DNA from: an uncultured Campylobacter sp.
GTDB lineage: Bacteria > Campylobacterota > Campylobacteria > Campylobacterales > Campylobacteraceae
Assembly (NCBI RefSeq): GCF_938018145.1
Contig: NZ_CALIII010000232.1
Location: forward strand, 1-6,564
DNA: 6,564 nt
Direction: 5' to 3'
This document shows positions 1 to 4,877 of the stretch, one piece after another. The notes below the pieces were generated by a model that ran no database searches, was not told the origin of the DNA, and saw nothing but the letters and a program-made list of their open reading frames with translations. The translations under genes were made by a program, and so were the position numbers. Each line of letters starts with the position of its first letter. The stretch's first letter is position 1.

Positions 1-558
1 ACGGCGTTTGCTTACGCCCACGAGGTCGTATTTAACGACGAGGAGGGCGTGTTTTTTGACGGAGAAAACTACGAGTACTGGTTCAAGCTCGTGCCGTGGG
101 AGGACATCGCCGTAGAGGAAGGCGAGCTAGCCATCATCCTAAAAAATATCGTCCAAAATCAAAAAGCCATCATCCTAAATCCCGCATACACGCTGCTTTT
201 CCAAAGCAAAGGTATCTTGAAAATTTTATGGGATCTCTATCCGAATCACCCGCTTTTGCTGCAAGCTAGCGACAAGCCGTTAGCTGGCAAAAAATGCGTG
301 AAAAAGCCAGTTTTTGGGCGAGAGGGCGCAAACGTGAGCGTGATAGAGGCCGACGGTAGCATTAGCTCGCAAAATGGCGGCGACTACGGCCAAAACCGCG
401 CGATCTATCAGGAATTTTACGAATTTAACAAAGACGCCGCCAACAACAGCTACCAAGCTGGCGTGTTTTTCGCCTACGAGGCGTGCGCGCTGGGATACCG
501 CAGGGGCGGCGAAATTTTAGATAACTACTCCAAATTCGTGGGGCACTTTATCAAATAA
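1..558 (+). CDS. Glutathionylspermidine synthase family protein (C-terminal part, 5' end outside window)
   Basis: The frame is open from base 1 to TAA at 556-558, showing 185 residues of a protein that begins upstream. Family traits of the ATP-grasp GspS/YgiC/YjfC group are visible: an LVPWEDIA block, NPAYTLLFQSKGILK at visible residues 60-74, a YPNHPLLL segment, the nucleotide-binding-type KKPVFGREGANV at 101-112, and the closing QAGVFFAYEACALGYRRGG near 152-170. Family members of the YgiC/YjfC type are about 385 residues, so roughly the second half is present. In E. coli Gsp this domain joins glutathione to spermidine using ATP; many stand-alone homologues have no proven substrate, so the exact ligation is unknown. 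No amidase domain can be seen because the N-terminus is missing. A GTG at 49 is in frame, but the frame and homology continue upstream of it, so it is internal. The stop codon overlaps the ribosome binding site of the next gene, suggesting a shared transcript. Confidence 0.85.
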   Translation, partial: TAFAYAHEVVFNDEEGVFFDGENYEYWFKLVPWEDIAVEEGELAIILKNIVQNQKAIILNPAYTLLFQSKGILKILWDLYPNHPLLLQASDKPLAGKKCVKKPVFGREGANVSVIEADGSISSQNGGDYGQNRAIYQEFYEFNKDAANNSYQAGVFFAYEACALGYRRGGEILDNYSKFVGHFIK

Positions 559-567
559 GGACGCAAA

Positions 568-1497
568 ATGAAAATAGTCTGCCTCGATGCCGCGACGCTT
601 GGAAGCGACGTAAATTTGGACGTTTTTGGGCAGTTTGGCGAGTTTGTTAGCTTTGAGACGACCGCCGCAGCCGAGCGCATAGAGCGGTTAAAGGGCGCGG
701 ACGTCGTCATCACAAACAAAGTCGTGATCGACAAAGACGTGATGGATGCGTCAAATTTAAAGCTAATCTGCATCAGTGCGACGGGTATGAACAACGTCGA
801 TCTCGCGCACGCCGCAGCAAAAGGTATCGCGGTAAAAAACGTCGCGGGCTACTCCACCGCTAGCGTCGTGCAGCATACGTTCGCTTGCCTTTTTGCGCTG
901 ACTAATCGCATCAAATTTTACGATAACTACGCGCAAAGCGGCGAGTGGGCAAAGAGCGAAATTTTTACGAATCTAGACCGCAGTATCGGCGAGATCGCGG
1001 GCAAGAGCTTTGGCGTCATCGGACTTGGCGAGATCGGCAGGGGCGTGGCGCGCATCGCGGTGGCATTTGGCGCGAATGTGAGCTACTACTCAACTAGCGG
1101 CGCAAACGCAAACGCCGAGTTTAAAAGGCTAAATTTAAACGAGCTTCTGGGTGACTGCGACATCGTGAGTATCCACGCTCCACTGAATGAAAAAACGCGA
1201 AATTTGATCGGCGAGCGGGAGCTAAATTTGATGAAAGAGGGCGCCATACTGATGAACTTCGGTCGCGGCGGCATAGTGGATGAGAGCGCCGTTGCTCGCG
1301 CGATAGACGGGCGAAATTTACGATTTGCCTCGGATGTACTAGAGACCGAGCCTATGCGCGCGGATCATCCGCTGCTTTGTATCAAAAATAAGGAGAATTT
1401 GATACTCACTCCGCACGTGGCTTGGGCGAGCTTTGAGGCTAGGCAGCGGCTCGTAGCGATGATCGTAGAAAATATAAAAGAATTTTTGAAAGGATAA
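568..1497 (+). CDS. D-2-hydroxyacid dehydrogenase (hydroxypyruvate/glycerate reductase-like)
   Basis: This is a complete 309-residue NAD(P)-dependent D-isomer-specific 2-hydroxyacid dehydrogenase, probably a cytoplasmic reductase of hydroxypyruvate, glyoxylate or a related 2-keto acid. The N-terminal substrate-domain half (about 1-100) is followed by the Rossmann domain with GLGEIG at 152-157. The catalytic triad is present: Arg233 in [10 protein letters not shown], Glu261 in LETEP, and His283 in LTPHVAWAS. The HVAWAS-EARQRL ending is typical of the hydroxypyruvate-reductase (HprA-like) branch. The acidic residue expected at the end of the second Rossmann strand is replaced in VSYYSTSG (171-178), so NADPH use is possible. 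The start ATG is preceded by AAGGA at 557-561 with a 6-base spacer. The gene follows the GspS-like gene by 9 bases and precedes the yajQ-like gene by 2, so co-transcription is likely. Family assignment is firm; the substrate is inferred only. Confidence 0.92.
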   Translation: MKIVCLDAATLGSDVNLDVFGQFGEFVSFETTAAAERIERLKGADVVITNKVVIDKDVMDASNLKLICISATGMNNVDLAHAAAKGIAVKNVAGYSTASVVQHTFACLFALTNRIKFYDNYAQSGEWAKSEIFTNLDRSIGEIAGKSFGVIGLGEIGRGVARIAVAFGANVSYYSTSGANANAEFKRLNLNELLGDCDIVSIHAPLNEKTRNLIGERELNLMKEGAILMNFGRGGIVDESAVARAIDGRNLRFASDVLETEPMRADHPLLCIKNKENLILTPHVAWASFEARQRLVAMIVENIKEFLKG

Positions 1498-1499
1498 AA

Positions 1500-1997
1500 A
1501 TGGCAACTGAGCATAGTTTTGATATAAGCGCGGCGGTCGATATGATGGAGGTCAAAAACGCGCTGGAGACGGCGAAAAAAGAGATCGCGGCGAGATATGA
1601 TTTTAAGGGGCTTGCGGCCGAGGTGGAGCTAAACGAAAAGGAAAAAATCATCACGCTTCTTAGCTCTAGCGACAACAAAATCGACGCGCTAAAAGACATC
1701 GTGATCTCAAAGCTCATCAAGCGAAATATCCCGCCGGTAGCCGTGTCTGAAAGCAAACGCGAGAGCGCGAGCGGCGCAAATTTAAAGGCGACGCTAAAGC
1801 TAAACGACACCCTAGATAGCGAAAACGCGAAAAAAATCACCAAAGCGATCAAGGACGCAAAGCTAAAAGTAACTGCGGCGATCCGCGGCGAAGAGGTGCG
1901 TGTGAGCGGCAAAAGTATCGACGATCTGCAGGAGTGCATTAGGCTTGTGAAGGGGCTTAATTTAGAGCTACCGATTAGCTTTAAAAACTTAAAATAG
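1500..1997 (+). CDS. yajQ: YajQ family nucleotide-binding protein (DUF520)
   Basis: This is a complete 165-residue protein matching the usual length of the YajQ/DUF520 family (about 163). Family hallmarks are the N-terminal [16 protein letters not shown] with [10 protein letters not shown] (residues 6-37), the central [16 protein letters not shown] (60-75), [19 protein letters not shown] (112-130), [12 protein letters not shown] (133-144) and the terminal LPISFKNLK. YajQ proteins are two-domain ferredoxin-like folds that bind nucleotides. Some plant and animal pathogen members bind cyclic di-GMP and act with LysR-type regulators; others bind tRNA/GTP in older reports. Which ligand applies here cannot be told from sequence. 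The protein has no signal peptide or membrane segment and should be cytoplasmic. The start is fixed by AAAGGA at 1489-1494, which abuts the stop codon of the dehydrogenase gene only 2 bases before ATG. It looks like the last gene of the transcript, followed by a long dyad. Confidence 0.92.
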   Translation: MATEHSFDISAAVDMMEVKNALETAKKEIAARYDFKGLAAEVELNEKEKIITLLSSSDNKIDALKDIVISKLIKRNIPPVAVSESKRESASGANLKATLKLNDTLDSENAKKITKAIKDAKLKVTAAIRGEEVRVSGKSIDDLQECIRLVKGLNLELPISFKNLK

Positions 1998-2004
1998 CGG
2001 GTAT

Positions 2005-2108
2005 TTTCGCGAGCGCCTTTAAATGAGCTAGAAAAATTTCGCTCCGCAGGCTACATGCCTAGCGCACGCTCAATTTTTCGTCGCAACATTTAAATTCGTC
2101 TCGCGAAA
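2005..2108. repeat. Long imperfect inverted repeat (about 104 bases)
   Basis: Nested complementary blocks run inward from both ends: TTTCGCGAG (2005-2013) with CTCGCGAAA (2100-2108), TTTAAATG (2018-2025) with CATTTAAA (2087-2094), GAAAAATT (2031-2038) with AATTTTTC (2072-2079), and AGGC (2048-2051) with GCCT (2057-2060) around a 5-base loop. Blocks are separated by small mismatched segments of similar length on both sides, so one long hairpin or cruciform can form. It starts 8 bases after the yajQ stop. It has no trailing T run, so it is not a textbook terminator. It could be a processed 3' end, a small structured RNA, or a copy of a dispersed palindromic repeat. I recognise no named family. 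Confidence 0.7.
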
Positions 2109-2131
2109 CCGTCGCTTGATTTTTGTATTCA

Positions 2132-2166
2132 AAATTTGGCGGTTCGTCAAATTTAACCGCAAATTT
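2132..2166. repeat. Bulged hairpin upstream of the DUF2314-ankyrin gene
   Basis: The left arm 2132-2144 (AAATTTGGCGGTT) pairs with the right arm 2155-2166 (AACCGCAAATTT), giving 12 pairs with one bulged G and a 10-base loop. It lies 49 bases before the next start codon. With its GC-rich core and short T stretch it could act as a weak terminator for the upstream genes in either direction, or be a leader element of the downstream gene. A sixfold AT-rich portion of the stem uses the very common AAATTT word, which lowers its significance. Confidence 0.45.
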
Positions 2167-2215
2167 AACGTATCGAAATTTTAGCTCTCAATCTAAAAAT
2201 AAATAAGGATAAAAA

Positions 2216-3007
2216 ATGGGCTTTTTTAAGAAAATTTTCGGCAAACAAGTAGATCTGGGCGAGCAAATGCCGATTTATTTCGCAAGTAACGAAGAGGACT
2301 ATATGCAGCGCGCATTCGAGCAGGCACGCGAGAGTTTTAGGTATTTTTGGCGCGAGCTTTACTGGGAGCGCCACAGGGTCGTGCCGGGGCTTGATTTCGC
2401 GATGGTTAAAATTTGCTTTTTAGACGTAGTGGACGGCGAGGAAGTGGGCGAGCACATGTGGATAAACGACATGGATTTTGACGGCGAGACTATCTCTGGC
2501 ACGCTCGTAAACGAGCCTGACGCCGTGCAAAACGTAAAAAACGGCGACCGCGTGAACGCAAAGATAGACGAGATGAGCGACTGGATGTTTGCGGTGGGCG
2601 GACGCGCATACGGCGGCTTTAGCGTGCAGGCGATGCGCTCGCGTATGCAAAAGGGCGAGCTAAAAGAGCACGATAAAGCGTGGGGGCTTGATTTTGGCGA
2701 TTTTAACGATATTTTAGTCGTTTACGAACAAAAAGAACACCCGGAAAATTTGATCGAGCACCCGATGTGTAAAAATGTGCGCGAGAAATTTGAGCAATAC
2801 GTCAAAGAAAACCCAAGTATCCTCACGGACGCCGATGAGCTCGGATTTACGCAGCTGCACCACGAGGCGCTCGCGGGCAATCTAACGCTCATAAACGTAC
2901 TGCTAGCAAACGGCGCCGACAAAAACGCGCGCACGAAAAGCGGCAAAACCGCAGCTGATTTAGCCGGGTATTTGGGCTGGAAAGATATCATTAAAGCGCT
3001 TGCTTAA
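2216..3007 (+). CDS. DUF2314 domain protein with C-terminal ankyrin repeats
   Basis: This is a complete 263-residue protein of unknown function. Residues about 20-170 look like a DUF2314 domain: the stretch MVKICFLD (63-70), then GEHMWINDMDF (78-88), ISGTLVNEP (93-101), NGDRVNAKIDEMSDWM (109-124) and a glycine-rich VGGRAYGGF (127-135). After a charged linker (HPMCKNVREKF, 182-192) come ankyrin-type units: a good one at about 208-240 (GFTQLHHEALAGN, then INVLLANGADKNART) and a second, shorter one at 241-263 (SGKTAADLAGYLG). Ankyrin repeats normally mediate protein binding, so an adaptor or partner-binding role is a reasonable inference; no catalytic motif is evident. There is no signal peptide, although the N-terminus MGFFKKIFGK is basic and hydrophobic. 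ATG is preceded by AAGGA (2205-2209) at 6 bases. Flanked by spacers of 218 and 351 bases, it is probably transcribed alone. Confidence 0.85.
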   Translation: MGFFKKIFGKQVDLGEQMPIYFASNEEDYMQRAFEQARESFRYFWRELYWERHRVVPGLDFAMVKICFLDVVDGEEVGEHMWINDMDFDGETISGTLVNEPDAVQNVKNGDRVNAKIDEMSDWMFAVGGRAYGGFSVQAMRSRMQKGELKEHDKAWGLDFGDFNDILVVYEQKEHPENLIEHPMCKNVREKFEQYVKENPSILTDADELGFTQLHHEALAGNLTLINVLLANGADKNARTKSGKTAADLAGYLGWKDIIKALA

Positions 3008-3234
3008 TTTGGTTTTAGATCAAATTTGACGCTTGGCTAAATTTGGCCTAAATTTAAGAATTCTTGAAACTTATCTTTACGTAGTCGTTTTAGGCTATGC
3101 AGTGCCGAAATTTAAAACAACAGCTTCGATTAAAGCTGCACGACCGCTCAAACTGCGTTGGATAAAACTTATTTTTTGAGCTACCTCGGGATAAAATTTA
3201 GCGCAGTCTATATAAAAAGATATATAAGCGCAAC

Positions 3235-3260
3235 CGTAAATTTCCACACCGAAATTTACG
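3235..3260. repeat. Perfect 10-base inverted repeat, 6-base loop
   Basis: CGTAAATTTC (3235-3244) and GAAATTTACG (3251-3260) are exact reverse complements around cacacc. The dyad lies about 100 bases before the radical SAM start codon and is followed by an AT-rich run. It could be a weak terminator of transcription from upstream or a protein-binding site. The AT content and frequent AAATTT word make chance formation easier. Confidence 0.5.
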
Positions 3261-3291
3261 TTAAATTTATTTAAATAGGCTAGACTAGCCC

Positions 3292-3310
3292 CTTAAAATT
3301 TTATTTTAAG
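3292..3310. promoter_or_regulatory. Operator-like palindrome overlapping the -35 region
   Basis: CTTAAAAT (3292-3299) and ATTTTAAG (3303-3310) are perfect 8-base inverted arms around TTT. The dyad lies 12 bases upstream of the -10-like hexamer at 3322-3327, where a repressor could block RNA polymerase. The symmetry and AT-rich composition are reminiscent of Fur/PerR-type boxes, but the sequence is not a clear match to either consensus, so the regulator is unknown. Confidence 0.35.
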
Positions 3311-3327
3311 CAAAACCTAAGTAAAAT
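3299..3327 (+). promoter_or_regulatory. Candidate sigma-70 promoter for the radical SAM gene
   Basis: AAGTAAAAT (3319-3327) fits the Campylobacter-type extended -10 pattern with core TAAAAT at 3322-3327. It has a T-rich stretch (3299-3308) in place of a defined -35 box, as is usual in this group. The implied leader is about 25 bases before the GTG at 3359. The region is AT-rich, so alternative sites such as TATATA at 3209-3214 or 3221-3226 remain possible. Confidence 0.35.
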
Positions 3328-3346
3328 ACGCGATAAAAATTAAAAA

Positions 3347-3351
3347 GAGGA
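3347..3351 (+). promoter_or_regulatory. Ribosome binding site fixing a GTG start
   Basis: GAGGA at 3347-3351 lies 7 bases before GTG 3359-3361. The first in-frame ATG would be codon 47, just ahead of the essential cysteine motif and without a comparable site, so the GTG start is preferred. Confidence 0.75.
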
Positions 3352-3358
3352 ATTAATT

Positions 3359-4723
3359 GTGGGATTTAAGAATATTATAGAAAAATTTGCAGTAAATTAC
3401 GCTCATAATTCTATTCAAAAATCACTATACAACGAATTTAACATAGACATTTTGACCACAACTTACACTAAAACTCCAAAAAAAGATAAAAAATACATGC
3501 TCTACGCACACGTTCCCTTTTGTCACACTTTTTGCCCGTATTGCTCGTTTCACAAGTACCACTACGAGCAGGAGCTTGCGAAAATTTACTTTGAAAATTT
3601 ACGCGAGGAGATGAGGCAGATAAAAGAGGCTGGCTTTGATTTTAGCTCGTTTTACGTGGGCGGCGGCACGACGCTTATCAACGAACCTGAGCTTGAAAAG
3701 ACGTTAAAACTCGCAAAGGATCTCTTTAGCATCGAAGATATCTCGGCCGAGAGCGATCCAAACCACATCTCGCCAGAAAGCCTCAGCCGTTTTGACGGGC
3801 TTATCGACCGCTTAAGCGTAGGCGTGCAAAGCTTTGATAACGAGACGTTAAAAAGAGTCGGCAGATATGAGAAATTTGGCTCGGCAGAAGAGACGAAAAG
3901 AAAGCTCGAGAAGGCTCTTGGCAAGATCCCGGTCATCAGCCTAGATCTCATCTTTAACCTACCAAATCAAACAAAAGAGCAGCTCATAAACGACATAAGC
4001 GTCGCAAAATCGATCTCTTCGCAGCAGATCACCTTCTATCCGCTCATGAAATCAGAGCTAACGAGAGAGAACATCGCTCGCTCGCTGGGCGTCTCAAACG
4101 TCGATAACGAGCGCGAATTTTACGAGATCATCGTGAGCGAATTTGCTAAAAGCGGCTACAGACAAAGCAATGCTTGGGGGTTTTCAAATGAAAAAAGCGC
4201 AGACCTTCGCGACGAATACGTGGGCTCAAATTTAGAGTACGTGGGTGTGGGCAGCGGCGCATTTAGCTTTTTAGACGGCGAGCTCGTGATAAACGCCTTT
4301 AACCTACTTGACTACGGCAGAAAGGTCAAAGATAGGCAAAGCCCTGTCATCGCAAAATGTGCATTTAGCAAAAAAGAGAGACTAAAATATACGTTTTTAA
4401 CAAGGCTTTTTGACGGCGCAGTCGATATCAAAGCTTACAACGAACAAAACGATGGGAACATCAACAAAGACCTATTTGTCGAGCTTAGCTTGCTAAAGCT
4501 AGTGAACGCGATCTATGAAGAAAACGGCGTCATAAAGCCGACGTTTTTTGGCAAATACATCTGCGTCGTGCTCATGCGCGATTTCTACGCAGGCATGGAC
4601 AAGGTGCGCGCGATATTTAAAAACGACGCGAAGATCAAACGCAGCAAAGTGCTTCACATCATGAGCGAAGACACCGAGCAAAAATTTGATCAAAACATCA
4701 TTCAGCCGCGAGCCGCTATGTAA
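3359..4723 (+). CDS. HemN/HemW-like radical SAM protein, probably not a true coproporphyrinogen oxidase
   Basis: This is a complete 454-residue radical SAM enzyme of the HemN/HemW/ChuW superfamily, with a GTG start. The 4Fe-4S cluster motif is HVPFCHTFCPYC, with Cys55, Cys59 and Cys62. Further family blocks are YVGGGT (99-104), ESDPNHIS (131-138), RLSVGVQSFDNETLKRVGR (151-169) and DLIFNLPNQT (196-205). A HemN-like C-terminal region follows, with LEYVGVGSGAFSF (292-304) and LMRDFYAGMD (405-414). True HemN has a fourth cysteine two residues after the third (CxC); here the residues are CSF, as in HemW and heme-modifying ChuW/HutW proteins. The HNxxYW-type block of HemW is not evident either. Options are a heme chaperone, an anaerobic heme-degrading methyltransferase, or an undescribed tetrapyrrole enzyme. 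Neighbours give no heme-uptake context inside the window. The first 45 codons are much more AT-rich than the rest. The superfamily is certain; the function is open. Confidence 0.88.
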   Translation: MGFKNIIEKFAVNYAHNSIQKSLYNEFNIDILTTTYTKTPKKDKKYMLYAHVPFCHTFCPYCSFHKYHYEQELAKIYFENLREEMRQIKEAGFDFSSFYVGGGTTLINEPELEKTLKLAKDLFSIEDISAESDPNHISPESLSRFDGLIDRLSVGVQSFDNETLKRVGRYEKFGSAEETKRKLEKALGKIPVISLDLIFNLPNQTKEQLINDISVAKSISSQQITFYPLMKSELTRENIARSLGVSNVDNEREFYEIIVSEFAKSGYRQSNAWGFSNEKSADLRDEYVGSNLEYVGVGSGAFSFLDGELVINAFNLLDYGRKVKDRQSPVIAKCAFSKKERLKYTFLTRLFDGAVDIKAYNEQNDGNINKDLFVELSLLKLVNAIYEENGVIKPTFFGKYICVVLMRDFYAGMDKVRAIFKNDAKIKRSKVLHIMSEDTEQKFDQNIIQPRAAM

Positions 4724-4750
4724 ATTTGACGCGATTTTGCCGTCAAATTT
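4722..4750. terminator. Stem overlapping the radical SAM stop codon, possible terminator
   Basis: AAATTTGACG (4722-4731) and CGTCAAATTT (4741-4750) are perfect 10-base inverted arms around a 9-base loop. The left arm contains two bases of the TAA stop (4721-4723). The core is GACG/CGTC and the right arm ends in only three T residues, so any intrinsic termination would be weak; the symmetry would allow use from either strand. The words AAATTTGAC and GTCAAATTT are common in this DNA, so chance is not excluded. Confidence 0.4.
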
Positions 4751-4865
4751 GATCCTCTTACAGACTTCTTTAAATTTATCACGAAAATAACCCGCCCAAG
4801 CTTGTTTAAATTTAATTTATGCTAAATTTCGCCCCGAAAGCGACCTTGCGGACGCAAATTTTATC

Positions 4866-4870
4866 AAAGG
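4866..4870 (+). promoter_or_regulatory. Ribosome binding site supporting the GTG start of the dynamin-like gene
   Basis: AAAGG at 4866-4870 sits 7 bases before GTG 4878-4880. That GTG is the first ATG, GTG or TTG in the coding frame after the in-frame stop at 4788-4790. The site is plausible but modest, and the open stretch from 4791 leaves room for an earlier non-canonical start or a sequence error. Confidence 0.45.
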
Positions 4871-4877
4871 CGAAGCG

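Larger units (their letters stand above)
3008..3358. other. Gene-free AT-rich spacer with clustered dyads
   Basis: No convincing coding frame is visible on either strand in these 351 bases. The stretch holds AAGAATTCTT, a perfect 10-base palindrome (3056-3065), a CAGCTT/AAGCTG stem (3121-3138), an imperfect GCGC/TATATA dyad (about 3197-3233), a perfect 10-base inverted repeat (3235-3260), and an operator-like palindrome (3292-3310) beside a promoter-like site. AAATTT occurs about nine times. No clear U-tailed terminator for the upstream gene was found. Confidence 0.6.

Noticed and set aside
49..558. GTG at 49 as the true start of the first gene
   Set aside because: The same frame is open to base 1 and reads as protein (TAFAYAHEVVF), and the family is about twice the visible length.
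1439..1939. Antisense open frame opposite yajQ
   Set aside because: It is a Ser/Phe-rich mirror of a well-conserved sense gene and has no start signals.
3015..3055. Repeated AAATTTG/GGCC segments after the DUF2314 gene as a terminator
   Set aside because: The possible stems are only 3-4 bases long and no T run follows.
3359..4723. Gene symbol hemN for the radical SAM gene
   Set aside because: The fourth cysteine of HemN is missing and the glycine motif is altered, so the symbol would imply an unsupported function.
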